In this document: positions 35,513 through 48,850 of the stretch, one piece after another
Layout of the letters: every line of letters begins with the position of its first letter
How positions within the stretch are numbered: position 1 is the first letter of the stretch
Assembly: GCF_032118995.1 (NCBI RefSeq)
Contig: NC_092657.1
Coordinates: forward strand, 10,293,391-10,357,390
Source: Asterias amurensis
Lineage: Eukaryota > Echinodermata > Asteroidea > Forcipulatida > Asteriidae
Direction: 5' to 3'
Length of the DNA: 64,000 nucleotides
Translations under genes and position numbers: made by a program
The notes under the pieces: model-generated
What the model was told of the DNA's origin: nothing
Databases searched by the model: none
The model's input: only the letters and a program-made list of their open reading frames with translations

Positions 35513-36188
35513 ATGACGCAACTTCTCAGGGTCGGGGGTCATCTCCAAGGAAACCATGTCTGCACTAGTTGCTTTTTTACTTGTAGAATTGCATCAAAGT
35601 GCAGCCACGTTGGTGCACTTCTGTTTTCTTTGCAAGATATACAAAGAAATGGATCCCAAGTTTCGAAGTCCGCATGGAATGTCCTAAGGAAGAAACCCTG
35701 ACGACAGAAAGGCTGGATGACATTAGGGTTTCTAAAACAAGATTCCATGCAGGTATATTTTTCTTAAATGGTTATAAAAAGCCTGTTGAATATTGTACTA
35801 AATCCTACTTGTTCATTAGCAAATATTGTTAAATGTAATTTTGCTGTATTTTACTTCCTATTTTTAGCTTAATGTTTATAATAATGAACAAATACTGTAC
35901 AGCGTTTTGAGATTTGTTATGTAAGACGCTATATTTAAAATAAGTTATTAGTATTATTACTATTTGTTCATTTTCTTTAAATTGTTTATAGAGACTGGAG
36001 AAGCTGAAGTCAAGGTGGAGAAATTTGACTTCGACCACAGACATCCATCAGAGCAAGCACCAATGCAAGGTAGTACAGCAACCATGGCAGTCCAGGGTCT
36101 TATGGATGTTTTTGCAGGTTCAGGATTGGATCGAGCCTGGGGTCTGTCAGCTAAACCACCCTGTCTGTCAATGGAAGTTGAGGTCTGA
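35513..36188 (+). pseudogene. SWIM zinc-finger protein fragment, two exons, frameshifted
   Basis: Exon 1 (to 35752, donor GTATAT) contains VCTSCFFTCRIASKCSHVGA followed by LLFSLQDI, the C-x-C/CSHxxALLF pattern of SWIM zinc fingers. After a frameshift near 35700 it continues TERLDDIRVSKTRFHA. Exon 2 (from 35992) joins in phase 1 and reads ETGEAEVKVEKFDFDHRHPS to a stop at 36186-36188. SWIM domains with similar downstream sequence occur in invertebrate proteins that also carry a YqaJ-type nuclease, including accessory proteins of some DNA transposons. The nuclease part is not present here. Confidence 0.55.
35880..35975 (+). mobile_element. LINE 3' end in the SWIM-gene intron
   Basis: TATGTAAGACGCTATATTTAAA followed by ATT-rich DNA matches the 3' end of the minus-strand LINE at 29359-31178 (TATGTAAGACGCTTTATTAA). 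Only the tail is present. Confidence 0.55.
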
Positions 36189-39100
36189 ACACGCATCGAG
36201 TACAGTAAGTTAAAGCTGTATTTCCACGCACAGTAAGTTTTCCAACCAGACAATCAAACTAGACATACTTGAAAAGTTTGACAAAAAGTAGTCAGCTTGC
36301 TCAGAATTTTCTTTTCACTCTATGTAAAAGTATTTTTATTTGCACTCCTACAGGTAATCTGAATCACAAATTCTTAGTTTTTACAAAATAACCTGACCTG
36401 AGGTCAAGTTTAAATATGTTTTTTCATCGTTATTATGTTGACTTTACTTTTACTTTTATATATTACGTTAATTAGTATTACATTTTTAACAACATATGTC
36501 ATTTTTATGGTCATAAACTACATTAAACTAAAGTAATGGACGAAACAAATCTCCCCAACGTTAAAACTCCATAAGGTTGGGACAACACTGGTCCTGGAAG
36601 TTCAAATCCGCGCGAGACTTGCACAGTCTATATTGAGCCTTCCATGTTTGACATTAACCCCTTTCCAAGTTTCATTCACAAAACAGAAACCACACGTAGG
36701 CTAGGCCCGGCGGTTCCACTTATGTCTCCTTGCTTATTTGGTTAAACTGTCATTAGTTGCAAAAATACATTTGACATGCTGAAATACGATGAAAATGGTA
36801 CATTTTAAACCATGCACACATAAACTTGATCAGAAAAATCTTCAGGCATTCCTTAAACCATCCGCAACATTTTGTTTCTAACAATCCTCAAAACATTTTT
36901 TGAACAATGCAGTACATTTGTGCACGATTCTCAACACAATTTTGTTTGACAATCCGCAATCCATTTGTAAACAATCCTCAACACATATTATGTTTTAACA
37001 GTCCCTTAAATGAAAAGAACAGTTGGTTTCAACTCTAGAGCAAACCTTTCCATATCGTATTTCCACAATGCAAAGTTTCAAATCCTACATAAGCACAGAC
37101 AAATCTTGCTTAACAGAAACTGGTTACCAGTAAGCCAAAGTTCCATAAAAATTGCATTTTTGCAACATGTTATATTTCACTTATATTTGGGCCTACGTGC
37201 TGAGGTGCTGCAGTTTTTGAGAAAAAGAGTAAAACAAATTAACGAACATAATTTTCATCTCAATGGGACTGAAATTAATTTAGCATGTAGCAATGGACTG
37301 ACGCGACTCTGCACCCAGGTTACTTCAGATGGAGCCGTTTCTCACAATGTTGAATAAATTATATAAAATACAGATCCTTGTCATTTGAGTGGTGGAACTT
37401 ACTTCACGTGACATTTACCATTACTACCATCCGCACCGGCGATCAAAAAAACCTCTTCGCCCATAGGAAATAGCATTTCCCATTCAACAGTTAGGATCAT
37501 CCTTGTTCCCAGTTTTTTGGAGCAGCACGGCGCCGCCGTGCCGCTGCTAAAACAAAGGAGAACCTGTGCAAACTGTTGTGATACAATTTTTGCGTTGTTG
37601 CCGCGGCGCTGTATGTTCTTTGGTTTGTCAGTAGTTTTGGTGATTTTTCATAATGTTATACTTTTAAAGTACAACCATTGACAAGGAACTAATATATATC
37701 AGTATCAGTTATATAAAACAAATATTGAGTGGCTTTAATTTTTGGTATGAAAGGAATAGCATTGCTCGGTAAAATTTGGATCGAACAAAATTTTCAAAAT
37801 ATATTTGTTGAACTTATTTTGAGTCGGTAATTATAAAACAAGAAAAGAAAATTGAGTTAAAGAATGTATACCTAACTATTCTTTACATTGCAACTTCTAA
37901 AAGCATAACATTTGTACATGCAGAAATTGGCCCAAGAAGTAAAATACCACACTTATTTTTTGAATGTCTTCATAAGGATATTTTGGTCTTGAAAGGCTTG
38001 ATTCAAAACCAAACCTCTTTAAAATGAGATGATTACATGGACTAAACAATGAATCAAGCGTTGGTAACTAGCTCGGAACTTTCACAAATTATTTCTTATC
38101 TCCTTACAAAGATCGGTCAAGTTAGAATTTGGTTTCTAAATTTCAGCGATTGTTGTGATAAAGTTTACTTGCCGTCGATTTACGTAAGCATCGGTAACAC
38201 GATAAAGGGTGTGTAAGCGTTGGCAACGTTCTTATAAAGCCAGTGGCATGCGTTGATAAGGATTTGTAGATTGGTAAGGAGAGGGCCGACCGAGGACGAT
38301 CAAGGGGTGAGACCGAGATGGAAATATTCACTATCCAATGAAAGGAATGTCAAGGTTTGTTGTCACAAGTGATCTAGTACTTTAAATAACCCATGTGTAT
38401 TTTATATATTTCCCTCAATTATTTTATTGGTCAAGAGTTTAAAGATCCAATGAATGTTCATATAGTTATGTCATGCAGTCAGTGAACTACCGTTGAGTGA
38501 AAAAGTCCTTATGTGGGAAGACATGAGTGGACTGATGTAGGGTGTATGTGTGTGCATTGAGAGGTGACTACTGTTCTGTAGAGTCGGTGCCATGGTTAGG
38601 TGTGTTTAAGAATTCCTTGCAGCCTTAGTTTAGGGTGTGGTTGGTCATTAATAATAACAATAATAATTATAAGACGACTTCTAATGCGCACATACCCTCC
38701 CTGCTGGGTGTTCAAGGCGCAGTAACAGCTATCAGCGATAAGTTGAAGATTTTGCTGTTTCAACAGAAATCTATAACAAGCAGACACCGTTTAAGTTTTA
38801 AAGGGAACTCCTAACCGTAAGTTGTGAATTCTTTTGTTAACAAATATTGTTTTGAAATTCATTCTAAGTTTAGCACGAAAATGTACAATTTGATAATTTA
38901 TGATTATAGTGCAAACCAAGTGTAGAAATTATTTGATTATAAGCATTTCCTTACAGAACCGTTCAATTATCATTATGGTAAATCTTTGTGGTTGGTATTG
39001 ATTTTGTAGATGACACTGGTTCCGGGTTAAACAGTTTGCGACAGACATTAATCTGGATACACTATTTTCCTACCACCCTACACTGTATGAACCATGATTG

Positions 39101-39597
39101 AGCTAACCATTTGAACTGTGGAATCTCGTCAAGAATGAAGACTGGGTATAGCTCCAAGCTTTTTATCCTCTGAACGGATCCTTGTGTGCTTGCCATAAAT
39201 TTAAAGTTAAATGTATGTGTGTATGATGCGAGTGGAAGTAGTTTTTAACGATGCGAACTAGAATTTGTAACAACAGGACACAAAAGGCCTTTCTGATATG
39301 ATAAATAGTGTCATGTTATGGTTGTTTAGACCCAAGGTTTGCATTAAGAAACGTTCGAGTGGTCAAACGTTTAAAAGTTTCATACAGAACAATGCTCCAT
39401 TATAACATTATAGAACTCAGTTTGCCAATGTCGGAGATTTTAAAAAAGTCGGAATTGAAAAAGGCAAAGTCGGAAGGTCGGAATTCCGCCAAAAGACGCA
39501 AGAATCTCATCCCTGATGATTCTTTATACATGTGTAACTCTAAAATACCTAGAATAGAAACCCAACGTTAACATTTAAAACAACTGATTTATTTATT
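36189..39597. other. No gene recognised
   Basis: Mostly AT-rich DNA. A 115-codon frame at 37010-37357 and an 87-codon frame at 39308-39571 have no recognisable similarity; the first ends in a MITE-like segment (GGAGCCGTTTCTCACAATGTT near 37330). A GC-rich palindrome, GCACGGCGCCGCCGTGC, lies near 37527. Confidence 0.4.
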
Positions 39598-39600
39598 TTT

Positions 39601-39973
39601 AATAAAGCCATTATACACTTTCGTTACAGACTAAAAAACGTTCACAGATTTACAAATAGTTTACAGGGTTTACAAAGGTAATGGTGAAAAACTTCTTTTG
39701 AAATATTGCTCCATGAAATGCTTTACTTTTTGAGAAAACGTTAAAACAAAATCAATTCTCGACAGCGAGAATTACGGATTTATTTTAAACACATGTCAGG
39801 ACACGGCGAACCGCGCGGAAACAAGAGTGGGTTTTCTGTTATTTACTCCCGACTCCGATGACCGATTGAGCCTAAATTTTCACAGGATTTTTTTTTTTTT
39901 AATAAATAAGTTGTTATACACGAAGTGTGGTACTTGGACACTACTGTTTACCGAAAGTGTATAATGGCTTTAA
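39601..39973. mobile_element. TTAA-family B MITE
   Basis: The left end AAAGCCATTATACACTTTCG pairs with the right end CGAAAGTGTATAATGGCTTT. The right TTAA (39970-39973) is shared with the next element; the left one has decayed to ATAA. Confidence 0.85.
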
Positions 39974-40337
39974 AGGCAGTGGACACTTTTGGTAATTGTC
40001 AAAGACCAGTCTTCTCACCTGGTGTATCTCAACATTGTGTGCATAAAATAACTAACCTGTGAAAATTTGAGCTCAATCGGTCGTAAATGTTGCGAGATAA
40101 TAATGAAAGAATAATGTGCGATTAGATGGTTGATTTCGAGACCTCAAGTTCTAAATCTGAGGTCTCGAAATCAAATTTGTTGTAAATCACTTCTTTCTCG
40201 AAAACTATGGCGCTTCAGAGGGAGCCGTTTCTCACAATGTTTTAAAACCATCAACCTCTCCCCAATAATCGTCACCATGAAAAGTTTTATGCTAACAATT
40301 ATTTTGAGTAACTACCATAGCGTCAACGGCATTTAAC
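39970..40337. mobile_element. TTAA-family A MITE abutting the previous one
   Basis: TTAAAGGCAGTGGACACTTT begins at the shared TTAA, and the element ends at CGGCATTTAA (TTAA at 40334-40337). The central palindrome GACCTCAAGTTCTAAATCTG with its mirror is intact. Confidence 0.9.
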
Positions 40338-40649
40338 AACAGTCAATTACATAAATATTTGCAGAGTAGAAGTAAAACCATAATCAGTAAAAGATACAAA
40401 GTTTGTCCCTTTTGTAAAGGGTGATAGTTTTGATAGTCATCAAAGGATACAACATAATATGTGATGTACTTCAGTTTATAAATACATTCTAATTCTTGCC
40501 GGGATTCTTGTGCGGGTTTTCTTTGATGTTGATATTAAATTCTAAGAAAAGGATTTACACAGGTTTTGTTGGAAACTCGTGTAGGGTGGTGTGCTTCCCA
40601 TAAATTTAAACTCAGACGTGAAGTCTCTATAGCTTTTTTACAGTTTATG

Positions 40650-43098
40650 GGGTCGTATGAATAAAAAGTAGTGGTTACTTTCACTTGAAAAGTTCAAGTA
40701 TTTACTACCATCCATATGAATAAAAGGAAGTAAAAACTGTTACTTAAAAGTATTTACTAAAATGCTAAAAAAAAACTACTTTTACCAAAAAGTAAATTCT
40801 TTTAATTTTAGCACTTACTTTCATATAAATTAAACGGAGATATACTAAAAATGCTAGTAAATACAAATGACTTTTCAAGGTAGCTCCAGAGCTACCTGGG
40901 TACAGAAGTGAAAGCCTCGTCCGAAGAAATTACAGTGTTTATGAATGTACCTCACATGATTAATGTTTTAGTCCAAAGGAAAGACATCACTGAAATATTA
41001 AATAGACACATACACAGTGTTTCACAACAGAAACAATACACACAAACTCAAACTGCTTTTAATCAAACTTGTTTATATATGCCGAGGATAAAATAAAACG
41101 GTTTGTAAAAAAACTGTTCTGTATCATTACAGTAAGCTTTTTAAAAAGATATAAAGAATTTTTTTCAACTCAGAAATGAATGCCTCGATCATTAAGGCTT
41201 ATTGTTAATAAAATCAGAAGAAGTGATTTTTAAAACAATTAAATGCATTTCAGTAGAATGTTGTTCGTTTTACTTGTAAAACTTTTAAGTTTAATTTGAA
41301 TAGGTATGCTCATATCCAGCTCTCATCTTCTCTATACAGCGCTGTCAGGCACTCCCGGTTTCAAAAGCTTAACAAAAACGTTTTTATTCTGTGTGTCCAG
41401 ATGAGTCTTCTTCATTAAAATATTGTCAGAATAAAAACCTCATGGCTGACTTGAAGATTTCTATGTTTCTATTAAATCAAGAGCCATTCAGCCATGGTAT
41501 ATCAGAAGTACATGTATAAGCATTAAGTGAATACTTTGCAGTAATAGAATAGGTTTATTCATACGGAATTCAGAAGATGCTTTTACTGAATGCTTCTACT
41601 TGAAAGTTTATGCTTTTACTTTTTGCTAGTACTTGTCAGTAAATACTACTTTTGGTTCATACGACCTAGTGTTTCACAACAGAAACAATACACACAAACT
41701 CAAACTGCTTTTATTCAAACTTGTTTATATATGCTGACGATAAAATAAAACCGTTTGTAAAAAAAAAAAACGTTTTGTATCATCACAGTAACCTTTTTAA
41801 AAAGATATAAAGAATTTTTTCAATTCAGAAATGAATGCCTCGATCATTAAGGCTTATTTATTGTTCAGAAGAAGTAATCTTTTAAACAATTAAATGCATT
41901 TCAACAGAATGTTGTTCGTGTTATTATTAAAACCTGTAAGTTTAAATTAAATAGCTATGCTCATATCCAGCTCTCATCTTCTCTATACAGCGCTGTCAGG
42001 CACTCCCGGTTTCAAAAGCTTAACAAAAACGTTTTTATTCTGTGTGTCCAGATGAGTCGTCTTCATTAAAATATTGTCAGAATAAAAACCTCATGGCTGA
42101 CTTGAAGATTTCTATGTTTCTATTAAATCAAATGCTGCTTTGGCTGTGTGTGTGTGAGCGCGTACGTAGACGTGAATGGGAGTTGTAGTACAAAAGAAAC
42201 ATTTTGTTAAGAGCCATTCAGCCATGGTATATCAGAAGTACATGTATAAGCATTAAGTGAATACTTTGCAGTAATAGAATAGGTTTATTTATACGGAATT
42301 CAGAAGATGCTTTTACTGAATGCTTCTACTTGAAAGTTTATGCTTTTACTTTTTGCTAGTACTTGTCAGTAAATACTACTTTTGGTTCATACGACCTAGT
42401 GTTTCACAACAGAAACAATACACACAAACTCAAACTGCTTTTATTCAAACTTGTTTATATATGCTGACGATAAAATAAAACCGTTTGTAAAAAAAAAAAA
42501 ACGTTTTGTATCATCACAGTAACCTTTTTAAAAAGATATAAAGAATTTTTTCAATTTAGAAATGAATGCTTTGATCATTAAGGCTTATTTATTGTTCAGA
42601 AGAAGTAATCTTTTAAACAATTAAATGCATTTCAACAGAATGTTGTTCGTGTTATTATTAAAACCTGTAAGTTTAAATTAAATAGCTATGCTCACATCCA
42701 GCTCTCATCTTCTCTATACAGCGCTGTCATGCTCCACTCCAAGTTTCAAAAGCTTAACAAAAACGTTTTTGTTTTGTGTTTTCAGATGAGTCGTCTTCAT
42801 AAAAATGTCGGAATAAAAACCTCATGGCTGACTTGAAGATTTCTGTGTTTCTGTTAAATCGAATGCTGCGTTGGCTGTGTGTGAGTGCGTACGTAGACGT
42901 GAATGGGAGTTGTAACATAAAGGAAACCTTTTGTTAAGATTTACTCCAAAGCATTAAGTGAATACTTTGCAGTAAAAGAATAGGTTTATTCGTATGGAAT
43001 TTAGAAGTTGCTTCTACTGGATGCTTCTACTTGGAAGTTTATGCTTTTACTTTTTTCTAGTACTTGTCAGTAAATACTACTTTTTATTCATACGACCC
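40650..43098. mobile_element. 2.45 kb non-autonomous DNA transposon with internal triplication
   Basis: The ends are exact inverted repeats: GGGTCGTATGAATAAAAAGT at 40650 and its complement ending at 43098. Inside, a unit starting AGTGTTTCACAACAGAAACA begins at 41016, 41668 and 42398, giving units of 652, 730 and about 700 bp. Each of the first two ends in CATACGACCT, a remnant of the terminal repeat. The second unit has ~78 bp (TG-rich, then GCGTACGTAGACGTGAATGG) that the first lacks and the third shares. No coding sequence of note was found. Confidence 0.85.
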
Positions 43099-45651
43099 AT
43101 AGTGCTAAAACTAGTATTAATTAACAACGTAAATATGTTCAGTTCTTGTTTGTCTAACGGTGCTATAATTAAAAAAACAATGGAAATATATTTAGTTCTT
43201 GTTTGTCTAACAAATGTCTCTTTTAAATCGTCATTTCAGGTAATATGGAAAACACCATGGATTGCATGACATCTCAAACGGCGGCCATTTTGATAAAAAA
43301 AAACCTCTTCCCCCTTTTTTGGAAAAAACCCGGACGTGAAATGTTTTTTTTTCTCGGCCTAATCCCTTCTCGGATGACTTGTTGGACCTCGTAACTCTTG
43401 ACGTTTGCAACTGCACAGATGAATCAGTGAAAGCCACATTGCGCACCTTCGAGGAATGATATATGCCAGAATGATCTCTATGGACAGGTTAATGCGTTCT
43501 CCCGGCAACGTTTGTATAATTATCAGTCAATTTCGGCGTTGAGGATTAATCTTTAAATGATAAATATTTAAGTCGCTTCTTTTCAGTTCTCAGTGAGTTC
43601 TCGTGATATTGATGTTTCTCGCTTTGATTTTAAGGTTTTCTTTTAACTGATATAGTTCAATCTTGTTCCCCCCGTAAGTGTTTAAAAATGTGTCATTTTG
43701 TGTTGATAAGGTAAGTATAAACTGGTTTTTTATAGACTCACCTTTGCAGCATGAAGCAATAAATCTAGTTCAAATTATTGCTCCATGGTTGCAGTGACTG
43801 CAGCCACTCGACATCATGCATGCACCCTTCAGACTTATTTTGTTTACCATGTTTAGTGGGTTTTTTTCAGGGTAACTATTCGGTTTGAATTTGAAGGCGA
43901 GACTCGCACAGCTAAGGTCGCACCCTCCATTTCTAAATTCCTTCAGAGTTTCACAGGTACAAGTTCTATTCGTCAAGATTTAACAAAAATTAAAAAATTG
44001 TTTTTATCTTATCCATTCAATTGTCCGTTGCCCTTCTCAGCAGGGAACCATGGGAACTGAACTTCCAAGTTCCAGTAGATCTTTGGTTTAGTTGATGGAT
44101 CTTGTTAAATAAATTAAGGAATTAACAACAACAGAAAATTTATCATCATAATTATTTTTCAATTCAATTCACTCACTTTATTTCCAGTCCTTCTGAGAAT
44201 AAATAAATTAGAAGATACAAATAGAAATAGTGATTACACCCGGGCAAAGAATAAATAAATAAATAAATAAATAACTATATATTTAATATAATTTATACAA
44301 AGCAACCAAACAACATAAATGGAATCGGAGGGCCTCATACAAAGTAGGGCTTGTTGAGTATGGACCCCCAACGCCACTTATAAAAAAATTACAGCACTAG
44401 TTATCAAAAGAGAAATTTTGAATTGACTCAACTCGTGAGTCAATGTAATTTTTATCTTTTTTTTCCCCATTTTCATTAACATTTTGAACTAGGTACTTGT
44501 ACATGTATTCTTGTATAATTTATTGTTGTATCAAGGGTTCTGCCCACAGTGGTCAGTGCACGAAAACCCACTGGGCACTCGGAATCCTCCAATCACCACT
44601 GGCAGAATTTTGTAATAATGGCAATTTTAATGGCTTGAGTAATGGCCACCATACCGATCACCATACCTTTCCAAATTTACTAAAAAAAACAAATTAAACT
44701 TTTGGCAGTCGTAAAATAATTTAGCTTTAAAAACATGTTTATGTGTTATATGCAATATAAGCATGTATGCAAATATAAAAATAAGGTCATGTGTTTCTGA
44801 ATTTCCATCCTGCAATTGAATTGAACAGACTTGCAATTTCATTTGCAATTTTTAAAAGGGGAAATAATTAGCTGGAATGGGTACATTTTCACACTCTGCA
44901 AAATGGTTGCTATTCAATACACTAATGTGCAATTTAATTTAAGAAAATGCATAAATATTTGCATTTGTATGAAACAAATATATGTTTATGTACAACACTT
45001 GTATAAATGTGTTAAAAATTGATTTTAAAGGACAATTATTCTAATTATCAGACAGCTTAGCTGATAAACTGTACCACTCACATGTTTAATGCATTTCTTT
45101 CTACATTATGTACAGATTATATTCTACAACAGGATATGTTGAAGCAGATTGTATCAAGCCAACCTCCTGTAACCTCAGGTATGTATTACATTTATGTGAC
45201 GTACACTGTATGTAAAGGTACGTTTCAGGACTGGTATGAATCAAAACAAATTTGATTAGAATAGTATGGCCTATCAATATCAGTCTGAAAGCCAACTGAT
45301 TATAATGTTCATACATGTAGTTACCAATCTTCCAAAGAATATTTCTGTCTAAAATACTGTCGCAGACGAGGAAATAGCATTTGAATACCCCCATTCTAAT
45401 TTAAATTTTTGTAACAATCAAATTAAAGGACGATGTGTTTAGTTGCTAAAAGATAAGCATAGTTTTCTTCTGCTGACCCAGATGATGGATTGAGGAGCTC
45501 AAATTTTCACACGTGTTCTTTCATTAAAATATGTTGAATCAGACAAAGAACAGTGCACTGTCACCTTTACCAATTATATAGTTTACTCACAGCAGTCAAT
45601 ATATTTGTACTGTTTTTACTTTAATCAACACTACAATATGTTTCTTACACA
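43099..45651. other. No gene recognised
   Basis: AT-rich DNA with an AAAT repeat near 44250-44275. A GC-richer patch at about 43260-43450 shows no recognisable coding. Short frames here look random. Confidence 0.4.
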
Positions 45652-47057
45652 GCTATAATCCAGATCCAGCTAAGAAGATGCGTCTGAAAACATCCTGGAC
45701 CTGAACCAGCCCCTATCATCTTCTAGTCAGCCACCATCAACCAAACCTAGTATGAGCACGTGTAGTACTTCGACAAGAAGTCGGCCTCCACCAACCCAAC
45801 AATCTCGTACTAGTAGCACCGAAAAGTTGATAAGTGGTAAATGTTTAACTTATATGATCCGTAGGTAGATACGTTTCGCTTTGTTTGTTTGGGATTTGTT
45901 TCTCCTTTTATTTTCCTTTTTCTTTTTTTTTCTTTTTTTTTTTTGGGGGGGGGGGGGGTGGATTGGAATGCTGCCTGTCAAAGTTTAACTGTTAATCTAT
46001 GTATAGGTAATTTGTGTATGTAGGATTGGTAAAGCTGATTGTGGTTGTCTTTCTTTTTGTGATTCACCATGTTCAATGTGTACAGGAAAAAAACAAACCT
46101 GTAAAAATTTGGAATATTATATGAGACGCGAGAAAACAAGTTCAAAAGTAAATTTTTACTGAGCATGTGTAGACAAATTGTGTATATTTTGAAAAGTAGG
46201 GGGTTTTCAAATGCAATTTCCTTGACGTTGTTATAGTATTTCTCACAAAATCATTTCTTCAGAGGATTCAAACTGCCATGAATTTCATCATCAGGAAGTT
46301 TTTATTTCCATTTTCCTTCTGAACCAATTTCTTATATAAATCATTAACAAGTGCGTTTTATCTCAAACAAATGTAAAGAATTGTTGTAATGTAACTCTGT
46401 ATTGAATCATTTTGTATTTACAGATCCTGTAATTATGGCAGTGATCCACAGAGCCTGCCCCAAATCTGGTCACACCTGGAGGAAAAAGCACTTGTGTCAG
46501 TACGCATCAACATGGACAAGGCTTTTTCCTCTGGAATAAAAGATCACCGCAATATGTGGGGAAAGGTAAGATCTGAATTGAAAGATCTAAACATAAGTGC
46601 AACTCAAACACAGATCATTAATAAATGGAACCAGCTTAAAAAAGGTACAAAGAGGTCATGGACCATAATACACAAACTGGTAACGACACAAAAATTCAAA
46701 TTTATTGAAGAATTTGATGATTTGTATGGGGAAAAGGCATCCACAGAGCCAGTATTTAACATCGACTCCATGACAGGAGAAAGTAGGAAGTCTGATAAAA
46801 AGACTAACAGTGGTGACAAGACCAAAAGTCAGAAGCAACCTCAGAAGTGATCTTGTGAAAGCCAACTTGAGATCATGGAGTCGATGTTAATCAGTGCAAA
46901 TAGCCTGGCAGAGGAAGCCAAAAAGTTCAGTGAAGCTAAACTTGCCAGGATGGACAGGTTCCTCGACATTTTTGAGAAGTCTGCAAAAGGGGTGATTATA
47001 CAGAAGAGTGACCCCATTCATGTATCTAGCCATTTCACAGGCAATACCATTACATAA
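45652..47057 (+). pseudogene. Myb/SANT-like Harbinger partner protein, broken
   Basis: A linker exon (about 45678-45837) is rich in S, T and P (LNQPLSSSSQPPSTKPSM). The main exon (about 46434-47057) encodes a SANT/Myb-like domain: IWSHLEEKALVSVRINMDKA, then MWGKVRSELKDLNISATQTQ and IINKWNQLKKGTKRSW, with the spaced tryptophans and Q-x-NKW-x-L-KK core of this family. After a TGA at 46848-46850 the same frame resumes with a helical tail (MESMLISANSLAEEAKKFSE and RFLDIFEK) to a TAA at 47055-47057. A frame change between the linker exon and the domain, plus the stop, indicate a pseudogene. It faces the HARBI1 remnant at 48103-51298. Confidence 0.65.
45905..45958. repeat. Homopolymer tracts, T then G
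   Basis: Pyrimidine-rich runs of T broken by single C, followed by about 15 G. Tracts like this often vary in length between individuals or assemblies. Confidence 0.9.
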
Positions 47058-47446
47058 TTTTTGACGAATTGTATTTTCATAAATTTTATTCAGTATATTC
47101 CATGTCAACTGTCAATTCAACACTCTTTTTCACCTTACCCTTATCGATTGAAGTGAAATATCCAATGCTGATTGGTCTCTGTAAGAAAACCCCAGCACTG
47201 AAATTATAATGTGATTTGGTTCATTATTTTAGGAGGTAAGGGTAGCAGTTAGACAGTCTTATCATTTACATCATTGTGAAATGAAAACCATTTAAAAACC
47301 ATCTCTGAAGGTGCTATTCTTTTGGTGTTAAGACTGTCCAAGCTTCAGGGTTCAAGCTAATTAGTCGCACGTTTGTTGATGACTATCTCCTAAACTAATG
47401 AACCAAATCACATCATTTCAGTTCGGGGGTTTCTCATAGGGGGCAA

Positions 47447-47816
47447 TTAAAGGCATCGTACACGTTTGGTAATTACTAAAAATATATATTAGCATAACAA
47501 ATACTTGGTAATGAGCAACGGGGAGCTGTTAAAAGTATAAAACATTGTGAGAAACGACTCCCTCTGAACTGACGTGGTTTTAAAAGAAAAAGGTAATTTC
47601 TAAATAAAATATTAAAAGACTTCAGGCCTGAAGCCTTTTTAGGCGTCTGAAAGCACACAAATTTGTACAACAAGGGTGTTTTTTCTTTCATCATTTTCTT
47701 GCAACTTCGATGACCAATTGAGCCTAAATTTTCACAGGTTTGCTATTTTATGCATATTTTGAGATACACCAAGCGCGAATACTGGTCTTTCACAGTTTAC
47801 CAAACGTGTCCAGTGC
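47447..47816. mobile_element. TTAA-family MITE, variant with ACACGTTTGGTAATT end
   Basis: It begins TTAAAGGCATCGTACACGTT and ends ACCAAACGTGTCCAGTGC; the right TTAA is lost. The interior includes GAGAAACGACTCCCTCTGAA, as in other copies. Confidence 0.8.
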
Positions 47817-47819
47817 GTG

Positions 47820-48030
47820 GGTAAGTGCACTGGGTTCTTTTACATGCGTTACATAACACATGGGACCAACGGCTTAACGTCCCATCCGAAGGACGAAGCA
47901 ATGGTGAAGTGTCTTGTTTAAGGACAAAAGTGCCACGGCTGGGGATTCGATTACACTCCTTGTTGCTATGAATCGACCAATCAGAATCAAATTGACCAAT
48001 CAGAATCGAGGATCCAAGCCTGCTTTTGAA
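47820..48030. repeat. Possible SINE-like fragment
   Basis: GGGACCAACGGCTTAACGTC and CATCCGAAGGACGAAGCAAT, followed by GGGGATTCGATTACA, resemble a dispersed short repeat I associate with marine invertebrate genomes. The GGGGATTCGA stretch resembles a tRNA B box. The assignment is from memory. Confidence 0.35.
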
Positions 48031-48479
48031 GATGAAAAGTGAGAGACACTAAATCAAACTTTAGATCTATGCAATTTTAAATACATTTTTGGATGAACGT
48101 ACTTGGAGCACCACTGATGCAAACCCTTTGCAGTTTATGTAATCCTGCTGCTCTCCTGGACAGAATGGTATTCTGACTTGAGTTCCATCCACAAACCCTA
48201 CCACACCAGGAATACCACTTGTTTCTTCTACTTCGTTGGCAATTTGCTGCTGCTGTTGAACATCAGGCCAGCTAATTACCTAACATACCATTTGGTTAAA
48301 AATGAGAAATTTTTGCAAGGCAATTTCCTCTTTTTGAAAACAAAACTTGCATGTCTGTTTAATTAGTCGCGTTGAACATAAACATACATGTATACTCCAT
48401 TGCTAAATTTTAATATGTTAGCAGCTCATCATGAAATGACAAACTGTCAACCAAATAGTTCCAGGCAATAGTTCAATTG

Positions 48480-48850
48480 TGTGGTTTACGGATGCCACAG
48501 ATTTACGCTAAACTTACAGGATTTGAAGATAATCATGGTAGATAGCTCCCCTTTTACTTGCTGAGGTGCTGTAGTTTTTGAGAAATGAGTAAATCACTGT
48601 CACAAAAAATAAGAAATATAAGGATGCACATTGTATTTACCAGTACTGGTAGTTAATAATAACAGAACTGGTTAATGCGTTTCACATGCTGAAACGGTTT
48701 CCCTTCCTTGAGACGAAAGCTATTTGCGTGACATTGTCTTACTCATTTCTCAAAAACTACAGCACCTCAGCCATTAATATTTTAAGGGAAGCTTTCTACC
48801 ATCATCTTCAAACCCTGTAAGTTTAATGCAAATCTGTGGACATTGTGTTT
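48480..48850. mobile_element. Foldback element in HARBI1 pseudogene intron
   Basis: GAGGTGCTGTAGTTTTTGAG near 48562 is mirrored by CTCAAAAACTACAGCACCTC near 48750, and AAACTTACAGGATTTGAAGA near 48511 by the complement near 48810. Arms are about 150 bp each. Confidence 0.8.

Noticed and set aside
38596..38787. 63-codon minus frame with Cys residues
   Set aside because: No zinc-finger spacing, no splice sites and no recognisable similarity.
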